64,000 bases of DNA from an uncultured Pseudohongiella sp. GTDB lineage: Bacteria > Pseudomonadota > Gammaproteobacteria > Pseudomonadales > Pseudohongiellaceae. The position numbers and the translations under genes are program-made. The notes beneath the pieces were generated by a model, which was not told the DNA's origin, ran no database searches, and saw nothing but the letters and a program-made list of their open reading frames with translations. Of this stretch, positions 1-8,266 are shown one piece after another (the first letter of the stretch is position 1; every line of letters begins with the position of its first letter). The DNA lies in the NCBI GenBank assembly GCA_951812965.1, contig OX638341.1, positions 1,966,438 to 2,030,437 of the forward strand, written 5' to 3'.

Positions 1-1223
1 AGATACGCCGCCCTGGAAACGAAGCTGCCGCCGCGGGCCTGCCAGCGTTCGACGAAAATGTTCTGCAAGCGCAGGAAAACGTCATTGGCGGGATAGATCG
101 CAGCGGCATTGCGGTGCCCGGCCTGCCAGGCGAGGTCGATGACGGCGTCGATCTCGTCTTCCGGCGCAAGGGCGAACTGGAAAAGCCGGCCATCGCCGGG
201 AGGCGGATCCTCGTCGGTATAATTCAGCGCCAGCGTCGGAACTGGCAATTCGCCTTCTGCAAGCAATTGGTTGACGAGTTCCTTGAACAGAGGCCCCACG
301 ACCAGGTCCGCGCCCTCGGCCACCGCGCGCTCATAAATCGGGCGGATATCGTCCGCGCCGGAACTGTCGAACAGCGAAATGCGCGGCACTTCGCGCGAAA
401 CCGCGAGCGCCTCGTAATATCCAGCCAGAAAGCCCTGTTGTACAGCAGCGCCGGCAGCTTCACGCAATGGCAGGATCAGGGCGATATGGCGCGGCCTTTC
501 GGCCCAAGCCGCTTCGAGTTGCGCCAGTTGGTCGGGCAACTGGCGGGCTGCCGAATGCTGTTCCCAGGCCCGGCGCCAACTCACCAGGGATTCCAGTTGC
601 CGCGGGATGCTGTATTGACCCAGATCCACAACCCGGGCCAGTTCGATCCAGCCGCGCAACTCGTAGCTCGTGCTGGATGCCGCCATTTCCTCGAGTTCGC
701 GACCGGCCAGGCTTTCCAGCGAGGCCCAGATCTTCCGGCGCACGTCTTCGCCCGCGCCGCCGTCGAGCAGGCCGGTAATTTCGGCCCAGGCGCCTATCGC
801 CTGGCGTGGCTGTTCCATCGCGACATTGATATCGCCCAGCAGCCGGAAATAGTCGATGAAATAATCCGCCGAGCGGCCCGGCACCGCGATTTCACGCAAT
901 TGCGACATGGCTGCGCCGCCATCGTTCGCCGCCAGACTTATCCGGCTGCGCAACAAGGCAATGCGGACTTGCAGGTCCGGGGACGCCGGCATCGCGGCTT
1001 CGACTGCATCGGCCGCTTCGAACAAGCGGCCCTCGGCGTACAGGCGTTCGGCCGCGTCGAGGCGCAACAGCGCGGCCTCGTCCCCCGCGGCCGAATCGGC
1101 CCGGACGAGCAGGGCGGCGATGGTATCCTCCCCGGTCACGGTAACGGCAGGCTCGCGCACACCCGGCGACGCACCGCAACCGGCCAGCAGCAACAGCAGC
1201 CAGAACAGGATATAAAGACGCAT
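1..1223 (-). CDS. lpoA: LpoA, outer-membrane lipoprotein activator of PBP1A (3' end beyond window)
   Basis: Reading on the minus strand from the ATG at 1223, the frame stays open to the window edge, so the C-terminus is missing. The product begins with a lipoprotein signal, a run of leucines followed by the lipobox L-A-G-C with Cys near residue 16. Inside 1-350 the translation contains VVGPLFKELV, then TLALNY and FQFALAPEDE, as in the periplasmic-binding-protein-like C-terminal domain of LpoA (YraM). In this family an N-terminal helical TPR-like domain precedes that domain, and the protein stimulates the bifunctional peptidoglycan synthase PBP1A from the outer membrane. It is divergent from rsmI, the same arrangement as yraM/yraL in E. 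coli, which supports the assignment. The gap to rsmI (1224-1336) must hold both promoters. Confidence 0.9.
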   Translation of the reverse strand, partial: MRLYILFWLLLLLAGCGASPGVREPAVTVTGEDTIAALLVRADSAAGDEAALLRLDAAERLYAEGRLFEAADAVEAAMPASPDLQVRIALLRSRISLAANDGGAAMSQLREIAVPGRSADYFIDYFRLLGDINVAMEQPRQAIGAWAEITGLLDGGAGEDVRRKIWASLESLAGRELEEMAASSTSYELRGWIELARVVDLGQYSIPRQLESLVSWRRAWEQHSAARQLPDQLAQLEAAWAERPRHIALILPLREAAGAAVQQGFLAGYYEALAVSREVPRISLFDSSGADDIRPIYERAVAEGADLVVGPLFKELVNQLLAEGELPVPTLALNYTDEDPPPGDGRLFQFALAPEDEIDAVIDLAWQAGHRNAAAIYPANDVFLRLQNIFVERWQARGGSFVSRAAY

Positions 1224-1336
1224 TAAAGACAAAATAGAATCCGAAAAACTGAAAACGGCGCGGCCTTGGCCTCGCCGATGCAGGAAGATTAATACAGCTT
1301 GCGGTTTTTCACCAATTCAACGGAGAAATTTTCAGC

Positions 1337-2176
1337 ATGGCGGAAACAGGCTGCCTTTACGTGGTAGCGACACCGATCGGTAATCTCGCCGACTTCTCCG
1401 CTCGCGGCCGGGAAGTGCTGGCCGCAGCGGACTGCATTGCCGCGGAAGATACCCGGCACAGCGGCAAATTGCTCGCGCATTTCGGCGTAAATCGCCCGCT
1501 GCTGTCCTATCACGACCATAGCAGTGAACGCACCCGGGACAAGTTGCTGCGGATGTTGCACGAAGGCGCCAGCGTAGCGCTGATCTCCGATGCCGGCACG
1601 CCACTGATCTCGGACCCGGGCTACGCCCTCGTCAAGGCCGCCCGGAACGAAGGGATCGAAGTCCTGCCCATACCCGGACCGAGCGCCCTGATCGCCGCGC
1701 TCAGTGTTTCGGGACTGCCGACCGACCGCTTTACGTTCGCCGGTTTTCTTCCCGCTGCGCAAGCCGGGCGAAGAAAGCGTATCGAAGAACTCAAGGAAGA
1801 GGCGGCCACCTCGATAGTTTATGAATCAGCCCATCGCATGCTCGACTGCGTCGACGACTTGATCGAGATTCTCGGTGAGGGGCGCCGCGTCTTCATCGCC
1901 CGCGAAATGACCAAGCAATTCGAATCTCATTTCCTCGGCAGCCTGGAGCAGGCGTCGGTCTGGCTGCGCGAAGATGCAAACCATCTCAAGGGAGAATTCG
2001 TCCTCGTTCTTGCCGGACACGAAGCAAAGCCCGGCGAGGACGAACGCCTGCCCGAAGCCCTCCGCATCGTCGCCCTGCTCCAGGACGACCTGCCGCTCAA
2101 AAAGTCCACGGCGATAGCCGCAAAAATCACCGGCCTCCGCAAGAACGAAATCTACCGCGCCGCAGTACAGAAGTGA
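1337..2176 (+). CDS. rsmI: 16S rRNA (cytidine1402-2'-O)-methyltransferase RsmI
   Basis: 279 residues, the normal family length. RsmI methylates the 2'-O of C1402 in the decoding centre of 16S rRNA using S-adenosylmethionine. Family signatures of the tetrapyrrole-methylase fold are visible: ATPIGNL at 11-17, SDAGTP at 84-89 and PGPSA near 113-117. The ATG is preceded by a GGAG-type ribosome site about 12 bases upstream. The gene is divergent from lpoA and lies upstream of rnpB and the dcw cluster, an order common in Gammaproteobacteria. Nothing unusual is seen in the coding region. Confidence 0.96.
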   Translation: MAETGCLYVVATPIGNLADFSARGREVLAAADCIAAEDTRHSGKLLAHFGVNRPLLSYHDHSSERTRDKLLRMLHEGASVALISDAGTPLISDPGYALVKAARNEGIEVLPIPGPSALIAALSVSGLPTDRFTFAGFLPAAQAGRRKRIEELKEEAATSIVYESAHRMLDCVDDLIEILGEGRRVFIAREMTKQFESHFLGSLEQASVWLREDANHLKGEFVLVLAGHEAKPGEDERLPEALRIVALLQDDLPLKKSTAIAAKITGLRKNEIYRAAVQK

Positions 2177-2232
2177 GTCGGAGCCACTTCCCGCGACGGA
2201 ATCCTTATGCGAATTCAGGTACATGCGAGACC

Positions 2233-2311
2233 GTAGGGGCGAGGCATGCCTCGACCGCGGTTGACCCCGATACCCTGCAAGACCCACGGGCGAGGCATGC
2301 CTCGCCCCTAC
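2233..2311. repeat. REP-like palindromic element, copy 1
   Basis: 79-bp element that starts GTAGGGGCGAGGCATGCCTCG and ends with CGAGGCATGCCTCGCCCCTAC. Each end is itself a palindrome (GAGGCATGCCTC core) and the two ends are mutual inverted repeats, so a single strand could form two hairpins or one long stem. Four further copies occur at 2842-2920, 31441-31517, 33546-33622 and, decayed on the right, 42427-42498. All are outside the genes called here. The outer GTAGGGGC/GCCCCTAC ends resemble a widespread class of bacterial REP-like repeats; that class membership is from memory, not a search. Confidence 0.9.
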
Positions 2312-2360
2312 ATAAACCCGTCCAATGTATTGTCAAGAACAGGGAACTTCATTAGTCTGG

Positions 2361-2715
2361 TAGCCGAGTCAGCCGGGCAATCGCTGTTCGTTTCTACTGG
2401 AGCGGGCAGAGGAAAGTCCGGGCTCCACAGAGCAGGGCGCCAGGTAACCCCTGGGAGGCGCGAGCCTACGGCAAGTGCAACAGAAAGCATACCGCCGGAC
2501 GACAGTCCGGTAAGGGTGAAATGGTGCGGTAAGAGCGCACCGCGCGGCTGGTAACAGTCCGTGGCAAGGTAAACCCCGCCCGGAGCAAGGCCAAATAGGA
2601 ATCCCATGGTGTAGCTCGCACCGGATTCGGGTAGGCCGCTACAGGTCCGTGGTGACGCGGGCCGCAGATGAATGATTGTCCTCGACAGAACCCGGCTTAC
2701 AGGCTGACTCGCCCT
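2361..2715 (+). ncRNA. rnpB: RNase P RNA (class A)
   Basis: Catalytic RNA of RNase P, which matures tRNA 5' ends. The conserved blocks are present in order: AGAGGAAAGTCCGGGCTCCA (P4 5' strand), the ACAGAAAGCATACCGCC region, GGCAAGGTAAACCCC, GCAAGGCCAAATAGGAA, the AGATGAATGATTGTCC region and finally ACAGAACCCGGCTTACAGG. The ends close as helix P1: GAGTCAGCC at 2366-2374 pairs with GGCTGACTC at 2702-2710. Length of about 350 nt is normal for bacterial class A. It follows rsmI and precedes mraZ, as in Pseudomonas. The exact 5' and 3' ends are estimated from the P1 pairing. Confidence 0.96.
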
Positions 2716-2841
2716 TTTCCCCCGGCCCGTACCCCTGGAATCGAAGATTACCCTTTCTAAGTAATTCCCCTCGATGGGTGTCCCATCAATCTCTTCGCAA
2801 CACACAACGGAATCGGGCATGGCGCAACTGTTTCCGACCCG

Positions 2842-2920
2842 GTAGGGGCGAGGCATGCCTCGCCCGAGAATGTCCCGAAAATCCTGCAAAACCCGCGGGC
2901 GACGCATGCGTCGCCCCTAC
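2842..2920. repeat. REP-like palindromic element, copy 2
   Basis: 79 bp, the same length as copy 1, with intact GTAGGGGCGAGGCATGCC left end. The right end carries GACGCATGCGTC in place of GAGGCATGCCTC: compensating changes on both arms keep the hairpin. Copies 1 and 2 bracket rnpB. The middle segment (GCCCGAGAATG...CCTGCAAAACCC) is shared with copies 3, 4 (inverted) and 5. Confidence 0.9.
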
Positions 2921-2960
2921 GCAAAACGAAGACCAGTACGCAAACTCTCGCACCATGTGA

Positions 2961-3111
2961 GTCGCCGTTGGGTCGGGCTGTGCCGCGGGCGTGCGAGGGT
3001 GAGGCCCGGTCGGCGCAGCCGACAAGAAGCAAAGCTTCTTGAGGACCGAACGGCTCGACAGGATGTCGAGACTGGGGCCAATCGAACCCGACGGCGACGG
3101 ATCGAAGCCAC
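2961..3111. other. Hairpin-rich intergenic block upstream of mraZ
   Basis: No gene is seen in 2921-3133. The block has an outer inverted repeat, GTCGCCGTTGGG (2961-2972) against CCCGACGGCGAC (3087-3098). Inside are short perfect hairpins: GTCGGC/GCCGAC, AAGAAGC/GCTTCTT and CTCGACA/TGTCGAG. Its right end, GGCGACGGATCGAAGCCAC (3093-3111), recurs exactly but inverted at 31278-31296 upstream of pilA. This looks like a dispersed structured repeat, or an unannotated small RNA. The sequence alone cannot decide. Confidence 0.55.
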
Positions 3112-3133
3112 AATACTAACAACATGTAGAAAA

Positions 3134-3168
3134 GTGGAAAATATTGGTAATTTGTGGGCGAATGTGGT
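3134..3168 (+). promoter_or_regulatory. MraZ operator: four boxes at 10-bp spacing
   Basis: GTGGA (3134), TTGGT (3144), GTGGG (3154) and GTGGT (3164) are spaced exactly 10 bp apart, each on the same face of the helix, 31 bp before the mraZ start. MraZ is known to bind tandem TGGG-like boxes with 10-bp periodicity in the promoter of its own operon, so this is the expected autoregulatory site. A -10-like TACGAT lies at 3176-3181, about 18 bp after TTGTGG, so bound MraZ would overlap the -35 region. Confidence 0.85.
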
Positions 3169-3198
3169 TTATTTGTACGATAATTTTGAGGGAAAGCC

Positions 3199-3660
3199 AT
3201 GTTTCGCGGCATGAACACCGTCAGCCTCGACGCCAAGGGGCGTCTGGCCATGCCTGCACGCTATCGGGAACGCCTGTCGAATGACCATGGCGGCCGTCTC
3301 GTGGTGACCATCGATATCGACACCAGACATCGGTGCCTTTCGCTATATCTCCCCACCGAGTGGGAGAAGATCGAACGGCAGATCGACGGCATGTCCGGAC
3401 TCAACGAACACGTACGCCGCATGAAACACCTGCTTATCGGTCATGCCAACGACCTCGAACTCGACCGTAACGGCAGAGTGTTGCTGCCGCAGGAATTGCG
3501 TCAATACGCCAGTCTCGAAAAACAGGTCTGTCTGGTCGGACAATGCAAGAAGCTGGAAATCTGGAGCCAACAGAACTGGCTCGACAAACGCGGAGAATGG
3601 CTGGAAGAAGCGCATGAACAGGGAGAATTGCCGGAAGAACTCAGAAGCCTGGCTTTGTAA
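3199..3660 (+). CDS. mraZ: MraZ, transcriptional regulator of the dcw cluster
   Basis: 153 residues with two SpoVT/AbrB-type half-domains, the first beginning FRGMNTVSLDAKGRLAMPAR and the second around residues 80-125 with LDRNGRVLLPQELR. MraZ forms ring oligomers and represses its own promoter and the downstream division/cell-wall operon. The operator with four 10-bp-spaced boxes lies directly upstream. A GAGGG ribosome site sits just ahead of the ATG. First gene of the dcw cluster; rsmH follows after 12 bp. Confidence 0.96.
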   Translation: MFRGMNTVSLDAKGRLAMPARYRERLSNDHGGRLVVTIDIDTRHRCLSLYLPTEWEKIERQIDGMSGLNEHVRRMKHLLIGHANDLELDRNGRVLLPQELRQYASLEKQVCLVGQCKKLEIWSQQNWLDKRGEWLEEAHEQGELPEELRSLAL

Positions 3661-3672
3661 CGGCGAACGGCG

Positions 3673-4605
3673 ATGAACACAGCCGGGCATCAGCCGGTAA
3701 TGAGGACAGCGGTCGTGGAAGCAATGAATCTTCGACAAGATGGAATTTATCTCGACGCCACTTTCGGACGCGGCGGCCATAGCGCGGCAATCCTCGAGCG
3801 GCTCGGAGCCGGCGGCCGGCTGTTGGCCATGGACCGGGACCCGGAAGCCATTGCCGCGGCGCGGAAAATGGCCGCGAACGATTCGCGGTTCGAAGTCATC
3901 GACCGCCGCTTCGGCGAATTGCGCTCCGAACTGGCCGAGCGCGGACTCGAAGGCGCAATCGACGGCATCCTGTTCGATCTCGGCCTTTCTTCACCGCAAG
4001 TCGACGACAGCAGCCGGGGCTTCAGTTTCAGCGGCGACGGTCCGCTCGACATGCGGATGGACCCGCGCAAGGGCATCAGCGCCGCCGAGTGGATCAACAA
4101 GGCGCCGGAGCGGGAATTGGCGGACGTGATCTTCCAGTTTGGAGAGGAAAGACACTCCCGGCGTATCGCCGCGCGCATAATAAAGGAAAGGAAAGGCGAA
4201 CCGATTACCACTACCGGGCGGCTCGCGGCCATAGTCGCCGCCGCCCTGCCCCGGCGAGAACGTCACAAGCATCCCGCCACTCGCGCCTTCCAGGGCATAC
4301 GCATCCGCGTCAACGAGGAACTCGACGAACTTCACAAGGGCCTGGCGGGCGCATTGGAAGTGTTGCGCGCCGGTGGTCTGCTCGCAGTGATCAGTTTCCA
4401 TTCGCTGGAAGATCGCATCGTCAAACGCTTCATTGCCGATCAATCCCGGGGCGATGATTTTCCACGTGATTTGCCCGTCACCAAATCGCAACTGCGGGCG
4501 CGAATTCGGCCGATAGGTAAGTCAAGACGCGCCACCGCCGCGGAAGTGGCGCGGAATCCGCGTGCCCGCAGCGCGATATTGCGCGTGGCGGAGAAATTGC
4601 AATGA
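3673..4605 (+). CDS. rsmH: 16S rRNA (cytosine1402-N4)-methyltransferase RsmH
   Basis: 310 residues. RsmH (MraW) adds the N4-methyl group to C1402 of 16S rRNA, the same nucleotide whose ribose RsmI modifies, and both genes occur in this window. The S-adenosylmethionine site YLDATFGRGGHS is at 26-37; DGILFDLGLSSPQVD and the C-terminal SFHSLEDRIVK block are family hallmarks. Its end overlaps ftsL by 4 bases (ATGA). Confidence 0.97.
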   Translation: MNTAGHQPVMRTAVVEAMNLRQDGIYLDATFGRGGHSAAILERLGAGGRLLAMDRDPEAIAAARKMAANDSRFEVIDRRFGELRSELAERGLEGAIDGILFDLGLSSPQVDDSSRGFSFSGDGPLDMRMDPRKGISAAEWINKAPERELADVIFQFGEERHSRRIAARIIKERKGEPITTTGRLAAIVAAALPRRERHKHPATRAFQGIRIRVNEELDELHKGLAGALEVLRAGGLLAVISFHSLEDRIVKRFIADQSRGDDFPRDLPVTKSQLRARIRPIGKSRRATAAEVARNPRARSAILRVAEKLQ

Positions 4606-4967
4606 TGGCAACAACCGGGGCCCGGCGTCATCCTGCCCGGCCAAGCGCAAACCATGGCCGTCCCTCGCCCTGGGCCTGGGCCGGACTGGGCCAGGCTTCC
4701 ACTTATTTGTTGACGGTGATTCTGCTGGCGATTTTACTGACCGGACTGGCCACGGTCGACGTGACGCAGCAACACCGGCAGATGTCGAAGGAATTACAGG
4801 AACTTCGCGAGCAGGTTTACCTGCGGGAAGAGGAAAGAGGGCGCCTGCTGCTCGAAATCAGCACGTTCGCTCTTGCCGAAAGGATCGAGCGCGTCGCCCG
4901 GGAAGAATTACGGATGCGTGTGCCCGAACCTGAAGATATCGTGGTGGTTCACAATGACCAGAAATAA
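4602..4967 (+). CDS. ftsL: Cell division protein FtsL
   Basis: 121-residue bitopic membrane protein with a short cytoplasmic N-terminus, one membrane segment at about residues 31-52 and a periplasmic coiled coil (about 55-95, rich in Q/E/L heptads). FtsL joins FtsB and FtsQ and activates FtsWI at the septum. Sequence conservation in this family is low, so the call rests on topology, length and position between rsmH and ftsI. It overlaps both neighbours. Confidence 0.9.
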   Translation: MMATTGARRHPARPSANHGRPSPWAWAGLGQASTYLLTVILLAILLTGLATVDVTQQHRQMSKELQELREQVYLREEERGRLLLEISTFALAERIERVAREELRMRVPEPEDIVVVHNDQK

Positions 4968-6711
4968 AAAGTCGAAACCTGCCGACGCCTGGCGGCCCGC
5001 GCTGTTGCTTCTACTGATGGCGCTCTGCATCGGTATCGCCGGATGGAAAGCAGTGGCCCTGCATGTATTGGACCGCGATTTCCTGCAAGAGGAGGGCGAC
5101 GCGCGCACCGTGCGCACCGTTCCGCTGGTGGCGAATCGCGGACTGATTACCGACCGCAACGGCGAACCCCTGGCCATAAGCACGCCGGTCAAGTCGATCT
5201 GGGCCGATCCTTCGGAAATCAACCCGCGCGGGGAAAGCATCGGCGAACTTGCGCGCCTGCTCGAACTGGATTCGGGAGCGTTGCGCACACGATTGGAAGA
5301 GAATCGCGGACGCCGTTTTCTTTATCTGCAACGCCATCTGGCGCCGTTCGACGCCGAGCGGGTGCTGGCCCTTGGAATTCCGGGAGTCTACGAACAGCAG
5401 GAATATCGCCGCTTTTATCCTCACGGAGAGATTACCGCGCACCTGACAGGATTCAACGATATCGACGACAACGGCCAGGAGGGCATGGAGCGAGCCTATA
5501 ATAGCTGGCTGCAGGGCGTTCCGGGCAGCCGCCGAGTGATCAAGGACCGCCGCGGCAACATCATCGAAGAGTTGAACACCATCGAACTTGCCCAGCCCGG
5601 CAAGGATCTGCGCCTGAGCATCGATATCCGTTTGCAGAATCTCGTATATCGCGAATTGAAATCCGCATATCTCATGCGCAAGGCAAAGGCCGCCACGGCG
5701 GTAGTAATCGACGTCAACACCGGCGAACTGCTGGCGGTCGCCAATCAGCCCTCTTACAACCCCCACAACAAGACGCAGATCGAAGATCTCAGCGTGACCC
5801 GCAATCGCGCCTTTACGGATATCTACGAACCCGGCTCGACCATGAAGCCGTTTACGATTGCGGCCGCGCTGGAATCCGGACGCTTTACCCCCGACACCGT
5901 CATCGAAACGGGCAATGGCTGGATGGTCGTCGCCGGCCGCACGGTACAGGATCTGTTCGGATACGGCACTTTGACCACGACCGGCGTCATTACCAAGTCG
6001 AGTAACGTCGGCACGAGTCTGATCGCCGCCGAAATCGGCGCCGACCCGATCGTCGACGTGCTTGAGCGCTTCGGCTTCGGGCGTGCGCCGGGTACGGGAT
6101 TTCCCGGAGAGCAGGACGGCGTGGTGCCCGAGCCGGGGCGTCTCGGCCGGCACGCCACTGCCGTGCTTTCCTTCGGCTACGGCGTTTCGGCGACCGCGGT
6201 GCACCTGGCCCAGGCCTACTCGATATTCGCCGATGAAGGCCATCGCAAACCGGTTTCCCTGCTCAAGCTGAGTGAGGACGAAATTGCCGCGCTGCCACAG
6301 CATCGGGTGATAAGCCCGATCATTGCCCGGCAGGTCGTGGAGATGCTCGAAACCGTCGTGGACCGCTCAAGGGGAGGGGCGGTCACGGGCGCGCGCATAC
6401 CGTTTTACAAGGTGGCCGGCAAGACGGGCACTTCTCATGTAGTGGGCTCGTCGGGTTACGAGGAGAATCTGCACAATTCGTTATTCGTCGGACTGGCGCC
6501 GGCGACAAGACCCGAGATCGTGGTCGTCGTCATCGTCAATGAGCCCAAGGGCGACGAGCACCTTGGCGGCCAGGTCGCGGCGCCGGTGTTTTCCGGCATT
6601 GCCGCCGGCGCCATGCGTATCCTGAATGTGCCGCCGGACGACGCGCCACGGCCCGAGCCCTCCAGGCGTATTTCCGGTCAATCCGGCGCAGAGGGCCTGC
6701 CCGAACTATGA
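4954..6711 (+). CDS. ftsI: Peptidoglycan D,D-transpeptidase FtsI (PBP3)
   Basis: Septal transpeptidase that cross-links peptidoglycan with FtsW. I place the start at ATG 4954, giving 585 residues, because it puts a short basic N-terminus before the single membrane segment (about 15-35); the frame opens further upstream but that part only reads through ftsL. Active-site motifs are present: STMK with the nucleophile Ser295, SSN at 349-351, and KTGT at 490-493. A dimerisation/pedestal domain precedes the transpeptidase domain. The gene overlaps ftsL by 14 bases and murE by 4. Confidence 0.97.
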   Translation: MTRNKKSKPADAWRPALLLLLMALCIGIAGWKAVALHVLDRDFLQEEGDARTVRTVPLVANRGLITDRNGEPLAISTPVKSIWADPSEINPRGESIGELARLLELDSGALRTRLEENRGRRFLYLQRHLAPFDAERVLALGIPGVYEQQEYRRFYPHGEITAHLTGFNDIDDNGQEGMERAYNSWLQGVPGSRRVIKDRRGNIIEELNTIELAQPGKDLRLSIDIRLQNLVYRELKSAYLMRKAKAATAVVIDVNTGELLAVANQPSYNPHNKTQIEDLSVTRNRAFTDIYEPGSTMKPFTIAAALESGRFTPDTVIETGNGWMVVAGRTVQDLFGYGTLTTTGVITKSSNVGTSLIAAEIGADPIVDVLERFGFGRAPGTGFPGEQDGVVPEPGRLGRHATAVLSFGYGVSATAVHLAQAYSIFADEGHRKPVSLLKLSEDEIAALPQHRVISPIIARQVVEMLETVVDRSRGGAVTGARIPFYKVAGKTGTSHVVGSSGYEENLHNSLFVGLAPATRPEIVVVVIVNEPKGDEHLGGQVAAPVFSGIAAGAMRILNVPPDDAPRPEPSRRISGQSGAEGLPEL

Positions 6712-8255
6712 ACCCGGCTGAATCATTGCCAATCAACGCCAGTCTCCCGGAACTGATTCACGGGCTGGCGGACTACGACAAGGGAGAGGCCGGGATAAAT
6801 CTCGAAGTAAGCGGGGTGCAACTCGACAGCCGCAAGGTCCGGCCGGGGGATCTGTTCATGGCGACCTTCGGCCGGACCCACGATGCCCGCGAATTCATCG
6901 GCGCCGCCGTCAGCCGCGGCGCCGTGGCGGTGCTGGCCGAGTCCGGCCGTGATTGGCAGGGAACGCGCCGGCTGGGCAAAGTACCCTTGATAGCGGTCGA
7001 TCACCTGATGGCAAAGGCCAGTGAAATCGCCGGCCGTTTTTACCGTGAGCCTTCTCGGCGCATGTCGGTCATCGGCATCACCGGCACCAACGGCAAAACC
7101 ACCTGCTCGCAATACATCGCCCGGCTGCTGGCCAGGTCGGGTTGTCCAGCGGGAGTCATCGGCACCCTGGGCTACGGCATTCCCGGCAAACTTGCCGAAA
7201 GTCCCTTGACCACGCCGGATGCGGTATTCGCGCAAAAGGCGCTGGCTGAGATGGCCGATGCCGGCATTCGCTCGGTAACAATGGAAGTGTCTTCGGTGGG
7301 ATTGCATCAGCGCCGCGTGCAAGGCATTCGATTCGATACAGCCATTTTCACCAATCTGACTCGTGACCATCTCGATTACCACGAAAGCATGGAGGATTAC
7401 GGCGCCAGCAAGCGCAGATTGTTCACCGGGCCGGATCTGCGCCATGCGATCGTCAATCTGGACGACCCTTACGGCATGAGGATCGTCAACGATCTGAGTT
7501 CGAACGTGGAAGTGACCACATTCGGCATCGGCAATCGCCAGGCGACGATCCGGGCGGAAAACACAAGCATCACCAGGCAGGGCTTTCGAGCGGAAATCGT
7601 CACGCCCGCGGGCGCCGGCTTCATCGACTGCAAGCTGCTTGGCAGATTCAACGTCAGCAACATACTCGCGGTCACAGGCGCCTTGCTTGCCGACCGCGCC
7701 ATGCTCGGTGACCTGGACATCGAACGCATCTGCGATCTCGTCTCGGGCCTGCATTCAGTCGACGGCCGCATGGAAGTATGGGGCAGTGATAACGACGTCA
7801 CGGCCGTGGTCGACTACTCCCACACTCCGGACGGTCTCGAAGGCGCACTGGCGGCGTTACGGGAACACTTCACCGGCCGATTGTGGTGCGTGTTCGGCTG
7901 CGGCGGCAATCGGGACAAGGGCAAACGGCCGATCATGGGCGCCCTGGCGGAAAAACTCGCCGATCATACCGTGATCACCGACGACAACCCCAGACTGGAA
8001 GACGGCGATGCGATCGTGAGCCAGATACTCAGCGGCATGAAGACGCCGGCCGCGGCGCATGTCGAACGCGATCGGGAAAGCGCGATCCGCCGGGCAATCA
8101 ACGAGGCCGAACCCGGCGACGTCGTGCTGATCGCCGGCAAGGGGCACGAGGATTATCAGGAAACGGGCACGAGCCGGAGTCATTTCAGCGATGCGGGCGT
8201 GGTGCGAAAGGCATTGCTGGAACGCACTTCCGAACATGCCGGAGCGGGACATTGA
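6708..8255 (+). CDS. murE: UDP-MurNAc-L-Ala-D-Glu:meso-diaminopimelate ligase MurE
   Basis: 515 residues. ATP-dependent cytoplasmic ligase that adds the third amino acid of the stem peptide. The ATP loop GITGTNGKTT is present, and DNPR at 426-429 is the motif that selects meso-diaminopimelate rather than lysine, so the wall is of the usual Gram-negative type. Starts in an ATGA overlap with ftsI. Confidence 0.97.
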   Translation: MNPAESLPINASLPELIHGLADYDKGEAGINLEVSGVQLDSRKVRPGDLFMATFGRTHDAREFIGAAVSRGAVAVLAESGRDWQGTRRLGKVPLIAVDHLMAKASEIAGRFYREPSRRMSVIGITGTNGKTTCSQYIARLLARSGCPAGVIGTLGYGIPGKLAESPLTTPDAVFAQKALAEMADAGIRSVTMEVSSVGLHQRRVQGIRFDTAIFTNLTRDHLDYHESMEDYGASKRRLFTGPDLRHAIVNLDDPYGMRIVNDLSSNVEVTTFGIGNRQATIRAENTSITRQGFRAEIVTPAGAGFIDCKLLGRFNVSNILAVTGALLADRAMLGDLDIERICDLVSGLHSVDGRMEVWGSDNDVTAVVDYSHTPDGLEGALAALREHFTGRLWCVFGCGGNRDKGKRPIMGALAEKLADHTVITDDNPRLEDGDAIVSQILSGMKTPAAAHVERDRESAIRRAINEAEPGDVVLIAGKGHEDYQETGTSRSHFSDAGVVRKALLERTSEHAGAGH

Positions 8256-8266
8256 TAGGTGAAGTT

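Noticed and set aside
114..1226. 370-codon plus-strand frame at the left edge
   Set aside because: Antisense shadow of lpoA, which shows a lipobox and LpoA motifs and has the expected divergent position beside rsmI.
2173..2355. Short frames coding ARHASP-type peptides around GAGGCATGCCTC
   Set aside because: They are translations of the REP-like palindromes and recur at each copy without start signals.
5011..6303. 430-codon minus-strand frame within ftsI
   Set aside because: Opposite strand of a gene with all penicillin-binding-protein active-site motifs.
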